Below, piece by piece: positions 22,477-30,750 of a stretch of DNA of 64,000 nt. Position 1 is the stretch's first letter, and the number at the start of each line of letters is the position of its first letter. Location: assembly GCA_963746265.1 (NCBI GenBank), contig CAVVAM010000011.1, positions 372,001-436,000 on the forward strand, written 5' to 3'. The position numbers were made by a program, and so were the translations under genes. The notes below the pieces were generated by a model, which was given only the letters and a program-made list of their open reading frames with translations, had not been told where the DNA came from and did no database searches. This DNA comes from Ilumatobacter sp963746265. Its GTDB lineage: Bacteria > Actinomycetota > Acidimicrobiia > Acidimicrobiales > Ilumatobacteraceae.

Positions 22477-25146
22477 GTGGCCAACTACCTCCTCGTCGAC
22501 GGCAACTCGCTGACCTACCGGGCGTTCTTCGCGTTGCCCGCCGACATGGCCACTGCGAGCGGGCAGGTCACGAATGCGGTGTTCGGGTTCACGTCGATGC
22601 TGATCAACGTGATCAAAGATCAGGAGTGCGATGGCATGGTGGTGGCGTTCGACCGCCCCGAGCCGACGTTCCGGCACGAGGCCGAACCCGAGTACAAGGC
22701 GCAACGCGAGGCCGCCCCCGACATCCTGCGCCAGCAGATGGGGCTCGTGCGCGAGGTGCTCGAGGCGCTCGGCATCCAGCAGATCGAGGCCGCCGGCTGG
22801 GAGGCCGATGATCTGATCGCGACGCTGTCCACGAAGCTCGTCGAACGGGGCGACACGGTGCTGATCGTGACGGGCGACCGCGACAGCTATCAACTCGTGC
22901 AGGACCCGAACGTCAAGGTCCTCTACAACAAGCGTGGCGTCAGCGACTACGCGCTGTACGACGAGGCCGGGATCGCGGAGCGCACCGGGGTGACGCCGAC
23001 GCTGTACCCCCAGTACGCAGCCCTGCGCGGCGACAGCTCCGACAACCTGCCCGGTGTGCCCGGCGTCGGTGAGAAGACGGCTGCGAAGCTGATCAACAAG
23101 TACGGCGGGCTCGACGGCATCTTCGAACACCTCGACGAGCAGACCCCGAAGCTCCGGGAGAACCTCGCCGAGCACGAGGCTCGTGTCCGCAAGAACCTCG
23201 AGCTGATGATCCTGCACCATGACGCGCCGATCGAGTCGGTCGACCTCGATGCGATGGCGATCGATCCCGACCCCGCCGAGGTCCAGCGGCTGTTCGACTT
23301 CCTCGAATTTCGGACGCTCGCCGATCGGCTGGCCGAAGCGCTCGGCCCGAGCGCTGGAATCGCGTCGAGTGAGCCTCGCGACGAATTGGTGGCCGAGGTC
23401 ACCGAACTCGACGATGCATCAGCCGCCGCAGCCGCACTCACGGACGCCGCAGTGCTCGACGTGGCCGCGGTCTGGGAGGGTGATCCGGGCCGAAGCGGTC
23501 TCGTAGGGATCGCGTTCGTGACCGACGCGGCGACATCCTCGGTGGCCTGGGTGCCCGGTGCGCTGCTGCGCGACGGGTCCGTCGCATCTGCGTTGGCCGA
23601 CCACGCCCACGTTCGTGGCCACAACGTGAAGCCGCTGATGCGTTCGCTCCTCGAGGCCGATGTCGACCTCCGCGGTCTGCAACTCGACGTCGCGATCGCG
23701 GCGTATCTCATCGACCCGGCCGAGGCCCGCTACGAACTCGGCGATCTCCTCACCAAGCACACGTCGTACGCGCCGCCCAGCGACGATGCCGCATCGTCCG
23801 GTCAGCTCGACCTCGACGGCACGGCCGCCACGCCGGCACAGCGGGCAGGCCGCGACGCCTTGGCGGTCCACCACATCGCCGGGCCGATCGAGGCCAGCCT
23901 CGATGCACAAGGCATGGCCGAGCTGTACCACTCGATCGAGAATCCCCTGGTGCGGGTGCTCGCCAAGATGGAGCACGTCGGCGTCGGCGTCGACGTGGAC
24001 ACGCTCCGTTCGATCAACGAGCGGCTGACGAACGAGGTCGAGTCACTCGGGGCCGAACTTCGCGAGGTCGCCGGCCATGACGACCTGAACCTCAACTCGC
24101 CGACGCAGCTGCGGGCGCTGTTGTTCGACGAGAAGGAACTGAGCCCGGTCGGTGTCAAGAAGACCAAGTCCGGCTACTCGACCGATGCGCAGACGCTCGA
24201 GAAACTCAAGGATCAGTGGCCCGAGTTCATCGTGCCGCTGCTGCGGCACCGTGAGGTCGAGAAGCTGCGCGGCACGTACGGGGAGGGGCTGCTGCACGAG
24301 GTCGCCGAGGACGGCCGCATCCATGCCACGTTCAACCAGACGGTCGCCCGAACCGGCCGACTCAGTTCCGACCAGCCGAACCTGCACAACATCCCCGTCC
24401 GCAGCGACGAGGGGCGTGTCTTCCGGACCGCGTTCGTGCCGTCGCCCGGGCGCACGCTGCTCGTCGCCGACTACAACCAGATCGAGCTGCGGTGCATCGC
24501 CCATCTCGCGGGCGACCCTGGTCTGGTCGAGGCGTTCACCAGCGGTCAGGACATCCACAATGCCACTGCGGCGCGGGTGTTCGAGGTCGACCCCGCCGAC
24601 GTGACGCTCGACCAGCGGTCGAAGGCCAAGATGGTGTCGTACGGTCTGGCGTACGGTATGGAGGCCTACGGGCTCGGCCAGCGACTCAACATCGCCACCG
24701 ACGATGCGGCCGTGATCCTCGACGCGTATTTCGAGGCGTTCCCGAACGTCAAGGCGTACATGGACGCCACGGTCCAGGAGGCCCGGAAGACGGGTTACAC
24801 CGAGACCCTGTTCGGCCGTCGCCGGCCCATCCCCGAACTCCTCAACTCGAACTGGAGGATCCGTCAGGCGGGGGAGCGGCAGGCGATGAACGCCGGCATC
24901 CAGGGACTGGCGGCCGACATCTTCAAGGTGGCCCTGGTGCGGATCGACGACGCGCTCGAAGCCGCCGGGTACGAGAGCGAGCTGGTGCTCCAGGTGCACG
25001 ACGAGGTCATCGTCGAGGTGCCCGCCGGCGAGCACGACGTCGTCGGTGACCTCGTGATCGATCTGATGCGGGGCGCGGCCGACCTCGATGTCCCACTCGA
25101 GGTGAACGTCGCCTGGGGCGACACCTGGGCCGCCGCGAAGGGCTGA
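22477..25146 (+). CDS. polA: DNA polymerase I
   Basis: Repair and Okazaki-fragment polymerase, 889 residues from a GTG. N-terminal 5'-nuclease domain to about residue 290 (LLVDGNSLTYRAFFALP, ADDLIATLS, GDSSDNLPGVPGVGEKTA). The middle 3'-5' exonuclease-like domain lacks the catalytic DxE (VLDVAAVWEGD), so it should not proofread, as is usual in actinobacteria. Polymerase motif A is DYNQIELRCIAHLAGD, motif B RSKAKMVSYGLAYG, motif C QVHDEV. Tyr722 occupies the position of E. coli Phe762, a change linked to weak discrimination against dideoxynucleotides. Confidence 0.97.
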   Translation: MANYLLVDGNSLTYRAFFALPADMATASGQVTNAVFGFTSMLINVIKDQECDGMVVAFDRPEPTFRHEAEPEYKAQREAAPDILRQQMGLVREVLEALGIQQIEAAGWEADDLIATLSTKLVERGDTVLIVTGDRDSYQLVQDPNVKVLYNKRGVSDYALYDEAGIAERTGVTPTLYPQYAALRGDSSDNLPGVPGVGEKTAAKLINKYGGLDGIFEHLDEQTPKLRENLAEHEARVRKNLELMILHHDAPIESVDLDAMAIDPDPAEVQRLFDFLEFRTLADRLAEALGPSAGIASSEPRDELVAEVTELDDASAAAAALTDAAVLDVAAVWEGDPGRSGLVGIAFVTDAATSSVAWVPGALLRDGSVASALADHAHVRGHNVKPLMRSLLEADVDLRGLQLDVAIAAYLIDPAEARYELGDLLTKHTSYAPPSDDAASSGQLDLDGTAATPAQRAGRDALAVHHIAGPIEASLDAQGMAELYHSIENPLVRVLAKMEHVGVGVDVDTLRSINERLTNEVESLGAELREVAGHDDLNLNSPTQLRALLFDEKELSPVGVKKTKSGYSTDAQTLEKLKDQWPEFIVPLLRHREVEKLRGTYGEGLLHEVAEDGRIHATFNQTVARTGRLSSDQPNLHNIPVRSDEGRVFRTAFVPSPGRTLLVADYNQIELRCIAHLAGDPGLVEAFTSGQDIHNATAARVFEVDPADVTLDQRSKAKMVSYGLAYGMEAYGLGQRLNIATDDAAVILDAYFEAFPNVKAYMDATVQEARKTGYTETLFGRRRPIPELLNSNWRIRQAGERQAMNAGIQGLAADIFKVALVRIDDALEAAGYESELVLQVHDEVIVEVPAGEHDVVGDLVIDLMRGAADLDVPLEVNVAWGDTWAAAKG

Positions 25147-25324
25147 CGACTCCTCCCGCACCCGGTGATGTTCAGCGCCGGGCGCCGTTGCCGCGCCGAC
25201 CCGGACGACGTGGAGCGATCGTCGTCCGTGGCGACGACCGCCGAGAACGCGGCGACGACGCCGATCACGGCCACGGGGGCCGTGACGAGCAGTCGGCGGC
25301 GTGAGGTAGATCAGTTGCCCGTCA

Positions 25325-26941
25325 TCATGACCAGCTTGCGCCGGACCACGATGCACCGGACCACGATGCACCGGACCACGATGCACCGGACCACGATGCA
25401 CCGGACCAGGTCGCGCCGGACCAGGTCGCTCCGGACCAGGTCGCTCCGGACCAGGTGGCCCCGCTCCAGGTGGCCCCGCTCCAGGTCGCCCCGCTCCAGG
25501 TCGCCCCGGACCAGGTCGCCCCGCTCCAGCTGGCGCCGGACCAGGTGGCGCCGGACCAGGTGCCGCCGGACCAGGTGGCGCCGTTCCAGGTCTGGTCGGT
25601 CCAGGCGCTGTCGTTGGTGCGGGCGACCGCATGGGCGGCGGCGTCGAATTCGCCACCGAACGCGGTGAGCTCGCCTTGGAGGTAGTCACCGTCGGTGCCG
25701 ACGTGGAAGCTGCCGCGGGCGGCCTCCAGGCTGCCCGTACCGATCGCGGGCTGGTGGGTCTGGACGGCTTCGATGCCGGGGGTGGGTGCCGCCATGGCAG
25801 CAGCCAGGTTCACCATGCCGTGGCCCTGCTTGTCGGGCTGTTCACCGAGGTCGGTGGCGGTGGAGGTGAACAGGTACTTGACCTGGTCGGGGGAGAGGTC
25901 GGGGCGCTGTTCGAGCAGCATCGCCGCCGCACCGGCCACGACCGCAGCGCCCTGGGATGTGCCCGAGCCGCGCAGCCGCGGCAGTCCGTCGTCTCCGGTG
26001 CAGGTCGCATCGGGGTAGGTGTCGGTGAGGTACGAACCGGCCACACCGAGACTCACGAGAGCGTCGCCGGGGGCGACCAGGTCGGGGTTGCGGGTCCCGT
26101 CGCCGGTGGAGGAGAAGGTGCCCGCCTTCCAGGAGCCGCCGCTGGATTTGGTGCTGGCGCCGACGGAGATCACGAACGGATCGATGGCCGGGTTACCGAG
26201 CCGGTGCACACCACGGCCGTCGTTGCCGGCGGCGACGACGACGACGATGCCGTGCCGCCATGCGTTCTCCACGGCGTGGGTGAGCGGGTCGGTGCGGTAG
26301 TCGACGTCGGCGTCGCTGTCGTAGGCCAGGTTGATGACCCGGATGTTCATCCCGTTCGCGTTGCGGTTCTGCACCGCCCAGTCGATCCCGGCGATCACCT
26401 GGGACACGTCGACGGTGCCGTCACCGGCACCGACCTTGACGTTCACGACCCGAGCCTCGGGGGCGACACCCCATTCGGTGGAGGTGTTGGTGGCGATGAT
26501 GCCGGCCATGTTCGTGCCGTGACCGTGGAGGTCGCGGTGGCGCAGGTTGTCGTCGAGCGCGTCGAACGACAGGTCGGGGCCGTCGACGACGTTCTGGACG
26601 CCGCCCGGGTTGATGCCGGTGTCGATCACCGCGACGTCGATCCCCGCACCCATGATCGGCGGCGTCTTCCTGCCCGACGGCTTGTGGAACCCGTCGGCGC
26701 CGATCGCGACGTTCACGTCATGCAACGTCGTCGACGTGCCGGACAGGTCGGAGCAGTACGTGACCGCACTGCCGCCCGAGTCGCCCTTCGGGGGTCCACC
26801 GGACCCCTTGCCCGCCGAGGCGACGCCGGCCACGGCCATGACCGAACCGGCGGCGACGAGTGCGGCGAGTGCCCGTCGCCGGCGACGGGCCAGATGGCGC
26901 CGGGCCGGTTGGTACAGATCGATTCTGGTTCGATGCGTCAT
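25325..26941 (-). CDS. Secreted subtilase (S8) with WSG-repeat tail, third of the tandem set
   Basis: Predicted extracellular serine protease, 538 residues. Arg-rich signal peptide (ARRRRRALAALVAAGSVMAVAGVASA), then a subtilisin domain with Asp107 (VAVIDTGINPGG), His141 (HGHGTNMAG) and Ser329 (GSGTSQGAA). From about residue 450 the protein is a tail of about 17 pentapeptides, mostly ATWSG with ASWSG at the end, running straight into the stop (ASWS-stop). It lacks a separate inhibitory prodomain that I can recognise. Its ATG overlaps the stop of a 38-residue ORF (ATGA). It converges on polA, from which it is separated by 178 bases that hold no clear gene. Confidence 0.9.
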   Translation of the reverse strand: MTHRTRIDLYQPARRHLARRRRRALAALVAAGSVMAVAGVASAGKGSGGPPKGDSGGSAVTYCSDLSGTSTTLHDVNVAIGADGFHKPSGRKTPPIMGAGIDVAVIDTGINPGGVQNVVDGPDLSFDALDDNLRHRDLHGHGTNMAGIIATNTSTEWGVAPEARVVNVKVGAGDGTVDVSQVIAGIDWAVQNRNANGMNIRVINLAYDSDADVDYRTDPLTHAVENAWRHGIVVVVAAGNDGRGVHRLGNPAIDPFVISVGASTKSSGGSWKAGTFSSTGDGTRNPDLVAPGDALVSLGVAGSYLTDTYPDATCTGDDGLPRLRGSGTSQGAAVVAGAAAMLLEQRPDLSPDQVKYLFTSTATDLGEQPDKQGHGMVNLAAAMAAPTPGIEAVQTHQPAIGTGSLEAARGSFHVGTDGDYLQGELTAFGGEFDAAAHAVARTNDSAWTDQTWNGATWSGGTWSGATWSGASWSGATWSGATWSGATWSGATWSGATWSGATWSGATWSGATWSGASWSGASWSGASWSGASWSGASWS

Positions 26942-27054
26942 GATGACGTGCGCCCGAGTGCGAGTTCGTTGGAGGTGTCGTCGGCGTCGTGTCGTGCCCG
27001 GGCGAGATGGGTGTTGCCCACCGTGCCCGCTGGTGATTCGAGGTTGCGGTTCAT
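26938..27054 (-). CDS. 38-residue ORF coupled between two subtilase genes
   Basis: ATG at 27054 follows GGAAGGACGAAGG, a plausible ribosome site, and the stop overlaps the start of the next subtilase by 4 bases (ATGA). The product is MNRNLESPAGTVGNTHLARA then a hydrophilic RHDADDTSNELALGRTSS end. No signal peptide, Cys or membrane segment. Coupling on the downstream side is good evidence for translation. Possible roles are a leader that couples translation, or a small substrate or regulator of the proteases; nothing in the sequence decides. Confidence 0.5.
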   Translation of the reverse strand: MNRNLESPAGTVGNTHLARARHDADDTSNELALGRTSS

Positions 27055-27073
27055 GGGGACCTTCGTCCTTCCG

Positions 27074-28699
27074 TCATGACCAGGTGGAGCCGGACCAGGT
27101 GGAGCCGGACCAGGTGGAGCCGGACCAGGTGGAGCCGGACCAGGTGGAGCCGGACCAGGTGGAGCCGGACCAGGTGGAGCCGGACCAGGTGGAGCCGGAC
27201 CAGGTGGAGCCGGACCAGGTGGAGCCGGACCAGGTGGAGCCGGACCAGGTGGAGCCGGACCAGGTGGAGCCGGACCAGGTGGAGCCCGACCAGGTGGAGC
27301 CCGACCAGGTGGAGCCCGACCAGTCGTCGGTTCCGTCCCACGCGGTAGCGGCTTCGCTGGCTGTGACCCAGGCCGTCGGGTCCCACGCGGCGCCGGTGAC
27401 GGTGTACTCGCCGACGATCGCGGCGTCGCCGATGGTGACGTGGTCGGTGCCGCGCGCGGCCTCGAGCGAACCGAGTCCGGTCGCCGGCGCGTGGGTCTGA
27501 CCCGCGCTCGATGCGGTGGCGGTCATCGCCGCCGTGAGGTCGAGCAGACCGTGGCCCTTGAAGATCTCCTTCTCGAAGACGGTGGCGGTGTTGTCGATGA
27601 GCAGATGCTTCACCTGGTCGGGGGTGAGCTCGGGGCGTTGCTCGAGGAGCAGCGCCGCGGCGCCCGACGTGATGGCGGCCGCCTGCGAGGTACCGGATCC
27701 GAGGAACAGCCGATCGTCACCGGTGACCCGCCCGCCGGGATGCTCGACGTCGATCCGTGAGCCGGGCACCCGCAGGCTGGCGATCGAGACGCCCGGTGCG
27801 ATCAGGTCGGGGTTGCGGACCGTGTCGCCCGACGGCGCCCACACCGGCACACCCCAGCCGTACCCGTCGTACAGCTCGGCGGCAGACACCGCGAGCACCT
27901 TCGGGTTGGTGGCCGGGTTGGCGAGTCCGTAGGCGGCACGGCCTTCGTTGCCGGCCGAGACGACGACGACGATGCCGTGGTTCCAGGCGTTCTCGACGGC
28001 CTTGGAGAGGGGATCGTCGACGTACTGCTGGGTGCTGTCCGTGTTGTAGGAGAGGTTGAGGACGCGGATGTTCAGTCCGTTGGTGGTGCGGTTCTGGACG
28101 ACCCAGTCGATGGCGGCGATGACTTGGGAGACGTCGACGGCGCCGGTGTTGTCGGCGACCTTGACGCTCACGATGCCGGCATCGGGGGCGACCCCGACGA
28201 AGTCGTCCGGCTCGGGGCGGAGTGGGTCGGCGCCGGGGGTGCGGCCGGCGATGATGCCGGCCATGTGGGTGCCGTGACCGTACGTGTCGAGGCCGGCGAC
28301 GGCGTCGACGCCGCTCTCGAAGGAGAGGTCGGGTCCGACGAAGACGTCGGTGGTGGAGAGCTCGGCGACCGGGGCGATCCCGGTGTCGATCACGGCGACG
28401 TCGACACCGTCGCCCGTGTAGCCGGCGGCCCACATGTCGTCGGCACCGATCTGATCGACCACCGTCGCCAAGCTGTTCCCCTGACTCGTGGCCTTCTTGC
28501 CCCGCGTCTTGGTCGGGGTCGTCGGGGCAACGGTCGTCGTGGTCGACGTGGTGGTGGGCGTCGTGAGCGAGGCGTCGGTGGTCCACCCGCTGCCGTTCTT
28601 CGCGGCGTCGACGTCGAGCGCCGGGGTGACGGCGAGCAGTGCCGTGACGGCTGCGATCGCGGCGATCCGGCCCCGAGGAGTGCGGTTCGTGATGCTCAT
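27074..28699 (-). CDS. Secreted subtilase (S8) with 16 STWSG repeats, second of the tandem set
   Basis: 541 residues. Signal peptide IAAIAAVTALLAVTPALDVDA, then a Thr-rich linker (TTPTTTSTTTT) and a subtilisin domain with Asp105 (VAVIDTGIAPV), His142 (YGHGTHMAG) and Ser338 (GSGTSQAAA). The end of the protein is 16 STWSG units encoded by nearly perfect 15-bp repeats. The ATG overlaps the stop of the first subtilase (ATGA), so the two are translationally coupled. Domain layout matches its two neighbours, indicating tandem duplication. Confidence 0.9.
   Translation of the reverse strand: MSITNRTPRGRIAAIAAVTALLAVTPALDVDAAKNGSGWTTDASLTTPTTTSTTTTVAPTTPTKTRGKKATSQGNSLATVVDQIGADDMWAAGYTGDGVDVAVIDTGIAPVAELSTTDVFVGPDLSFESGVDAVAGLDTYGHGTHMAGIIAGRTPGADPLRPEPDDFVGVAPDAGIVSVKVADNTGAVDVSQVIAAIDWVVQNRTTNGLNIRVLNLSYNTDSTQQYVDDPLSKAVENAWNHGIVVVVSAGNEGRAAYGLANPATNPKVLAVSAAELYDGYGWGVPVWAPSGDTVRNPDLIAPGVSIASLRVPGSRIDVEHPGGRVTGDDRLFLGSGTSQAAAITSGAAALLLEQRPELTPDQVKHLLIDNTATVFEKEIFKGHGLLDLTAAMTATASSAGQTHAPATGLGSLEAARGTDHVTIGDAAIVGEYTVTGAAWDPTAWVTASEAATAWDGTDDWSGSTWSGSTWSGSTWSGSTWSGSTWSGSTWSGSTWSGSTWSGSTWSGSTWSGSTWSGSTWSGSTWSGSTWSGSTWSGSTWS
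27078..27317. repeat. 15-bp tandem repeat, 16 units, in frame within a subtilase gene
   Basis: Unit GACCAGGTGGAGCCG repeated 16 times (240 bp) with almost no variation; the last three units have CCC for CCG at the end. On the coding strand each unit is one STWSG pentapeptide. The unit length is five codons, so gain or loss of copies keeps the frame. The related tails at about 25330-25590 and 28735-28975 use the same 15-base period but are more diverged. Confidence 0.95.
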
Positions 28700-30171
28700 G
28701 ACCAGAACGCTGCCGAGGACTCGATGCTGGACCAGGTGGCTCCGGACCAGGTGGCACCGGACCAGGTCGCTCCGGACCAGGTGGCACCGGACCAGGTCGC
28801 TCCGGACCAGGTCGCTCCGGACCAGGTGGCCCCGGACCAGGTCGCTCCGGACCAGACACCGCCGGACCACGTGGCACCGGACCACGTGGCACCGGACCAC
28901 GTGGCACCGGACCAGACACCGCCGGACCAGGTGGCGCCGTTCCAGGTGCCACCGGACCAGGTCGCACCCGAAGGCGCACTGAGGCCGGTCGAACCGGTCG
29001 TCGTCAGGGCGTACGGGTAGTCCTGGACCGGCGCCTTGAGCGCGTCCTTGATCGAACGGATCGATTCCTTGGGGTCGATCTTGCCGGCGCCGTCGATGTA
29101 GTGCTCGACGTCCTTGAAGTCGACGGCGCGCGTCTCGAGGAGGTGCTTGACCTGGTCGGGGGTGAGCGTGGGGTAGCGGGACAGCATCGCCGCGGTGAAC
29201 CCACTGACGACAGCCGCCGACTGCGAACTGCCCGAGCCGAGGAAGTACTTGCCGTCGACGCGGGCCGAGGGGTACATCTGGTCGAGTTTGGAGCCCGGCA
29301 CCCGCAGGCTCATGATCGAGCGACCCGGCGCCACGACGTCGGGCTGGCGGTATTCGTTGCCACCCGAGCTCCACGGTGCGATCCAGTCCTGGGCGCCGGA
29401 GGAGTCGTACATCTCGTGCGCGCCGACGGCGATCACGTACGGCGACACGGCCGGGCTGTCGATCCCACCGTGGTCGTTGCCGCGATTGCCGGTGGCGGCG
29501 ACGACGACGATGCCGGCGTCCCACGCCCGCTCGACGGCGGCCGACAGTGGGTCGCCCTGGTTGGTCTTGACGCCGGGCATGCCCAGCGACAGGTTGAGGA
29601 CCCGGATGTTGAGCCCGTTGTCGTTGCGGTGTTCGATCACCCAGTCGATCCCCGCGATCACCTGGGCGATGTCGGTCTCGCCCGTGGCGCCGGCGACCTT
29701 GACGCTGACGATGCGGCTGTCGGGGGCGATGCCGCGCACCATGTCGCCGTCGTCACCCGCGATGATGCCGGCCAGGTGGGTTCCGTGCCCGTACGTGTCG
29801 AGCCCGGCGAGATTGGCCAGGCCGCCCTCGTTCGAGAGATCGGGTCCGTTGAGGATCTTGCCCGGCTGATCGAGCCCGCCGACCGGCGTGACGCCGGAGT
29901 CGATCAGGGCGACGTCGATACCCCGCCCGGTGGCCCCCTTGCCGGCGTACTCGGACTTCGACTTCTCGGTGACCATCTTCATGATCACCGGCTCACCCGG
30001 CCGGACGGCCATCGCCAACGAGATCGGGCTCGGGTCGGCGACGGCCGGAGTGGAGCTCGGAGTCGAGTCCGATCCCGGAGCCGAGACCACTCCGACGAGG
30101 GCCAGCAGTACGACGAGTGGTGCCGCGACACGCCGCCGGCGGCGCAGACCTGGTGCACGATGACTGATCAT
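28696..30171 (-). CDS. Secreted subtilase (S8) with WSG-repeat tail, first of the tandem set
   Basis: 491 residues. Basic start RRRRRVAAPLVVLLALVGVVSAPGSD is a signal peptide. The subtilisin domain has Asp91 (VALIDSGVTP), His129 (YGHGTHLAG) and Ser316 (GSGSSQSAA). The tail has about 16 pentapeptides (ATWSG, with GVWSG and GTWNG variants) and then, unlike the other two, a short unrelated end SIESSAAFWS. ATG with GGGAG upstream. A likely promoter lies about 45 bases upstream. First gene of the coupled run toward polA. Confidence 0.9.
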   Translation of the reverse strand: MISHRAPGLRRRRRVAAPLVVLLALVGVVSAPGSDSTPSSTPAVADPSPISLAMAVRPGEPVIMKMVTEKSKSEYAGKGATGRGIDVALIDSGVTPVGGLDQPGKILNGPDLSNEGGLANLAGLDTYGHGTHLAGIIAGDDGDMVRGIAPDSRIVSVKVAGATGETDIAQVIAGIDWVIEHRNDNGLNIRVLNLSLGMPGVKTNQGDPLSAAVERAWDAGIVVVAATGNRGNDHGGIDSPAVSPYVIAVGAHEMYDSSGAQDWIAPWSSGGNEYRQPDVVAPGRSIMSLRVPGSKLDQMYPSARVDGKYFLGSGSSQSAAVVSGFTAAMLSRYPTLTPDQVKHLLETRAVDFKDVEHYIDGAGKIDPKESIRSIKDALKAPVQDYPYALTTTGSTGLSAPSGATWSGGTWNGATWSGGVWSGATWSGATWSGATWSGGVWSGATWSGATWSGATWSGATWSGATWSGATWSGATWSGATWSSIESSAAFWS

Positions 30172-30214
30172 TCTTGGCTCCCACGGTGGTGGTCGTACGC
30201 TGTTATCACAACTG

Positions 30215-30244
30215 AATATCGCTCTGAGTGGCTGAGTTGTTACA
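30215..30244 (-). promoter_or_regulatory. Candidate promoter of the subtilase run
   Basis: A local AT-rich patch before the first subtilase. On the minus strand TGTAAC (30239-30244) and GATATT (30215-30220) are 18 bases apart; the -10-like element is good, the -35-like element poor, which could mean an activator or an alternative sigma factor. A GTTGTGATAAC imperfect palindrome lies just downstream. Confidence 0.35.
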
Positions 30245-30253
30245 TTCTGCGCA

Positions 30254-30570
30254 TCAAGTGAAGCTCAAGAATCGCGACGCTTCATCTGGCCGACCGGCGT
30301 CCAGACCGACGACCGTTCGTCGTCGGGTCGATTGGTCGTCGGGAGGAACCGGCTCGACGCTGCTCGATGGAGCACGCCCGCGACCTGACGCCGTGCCACG
30401 TCGTGTCGCGAAGATGACCTCGGGCCGGCCACCCGAACTCGGGAGATCCGGTCCGTACAGGATCTCGCCGGGCTGATCGAGGCCCGGCACCGGTGTGACG
30501 CCGGAGTCGTCGATCGCGACGTCGATTCGTCGAATCGCGACGGTGATTCCGAGCGAGATCCCCGGCGGCT
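30254..30570 (-). pseudogene. Remnant of a fourth subtilase N-terminus
   Basis: One minus-strand frame reads ISLGITVAIRR then IDVAIDDSGVTPVPGLDQPG and EILYGPDLPSSGG. The intact first subtilase has ISLAMAVRPG ... IDVALIDSGVTPVGGLDQPG and KILNGPDL. The match covers the catalytic Asp region, then ends. Upstream (30580-30711) another frame encodes a signal-like LVALVGIAGLVS and a GEPVR-LELITDE stretch similar to GEPV of the intact gene, in shifted frames. The His and Ser regions and the repeat tail are gone. This fills most of the 579-base gap between sigma factor and first subtilase. Confidence 0.7.
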
Positions 30571-30750
30571 TCGTCGGTGATCAACTCGAGCGGACGGGTT
30601 CGCCGTCGTCGACCTCCCTCGCCAGGTGACCGTGCCGGCGGACACCGAAGCCGGGTGCCCTCGTCGTGCCGCGGTGGAGACCAGGCCGGCGATCCCGACC
30701 AGTGCGACCAACGGGTCGGAGGAGTGGGGGCGGGAGCGAGCGGGCGTCGA

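Noticed and set aside
24864..25274. A minus-strand frame after the last subtilase that looks like a signal peptide (VAVIGVVAAFSAVVATDDD)
   Set aside because: It starts at a GTG without a ribosome site and soon runs antisense into polA; more likely chance or a decayed gene start.
25330..28975. Regular short repeats that resemble a CRISPR array
   Set aside because: The period is 15 bases without unique spacers and lies in frame within protease genes, encoding WSG pentapeptides. No cas genes are present.
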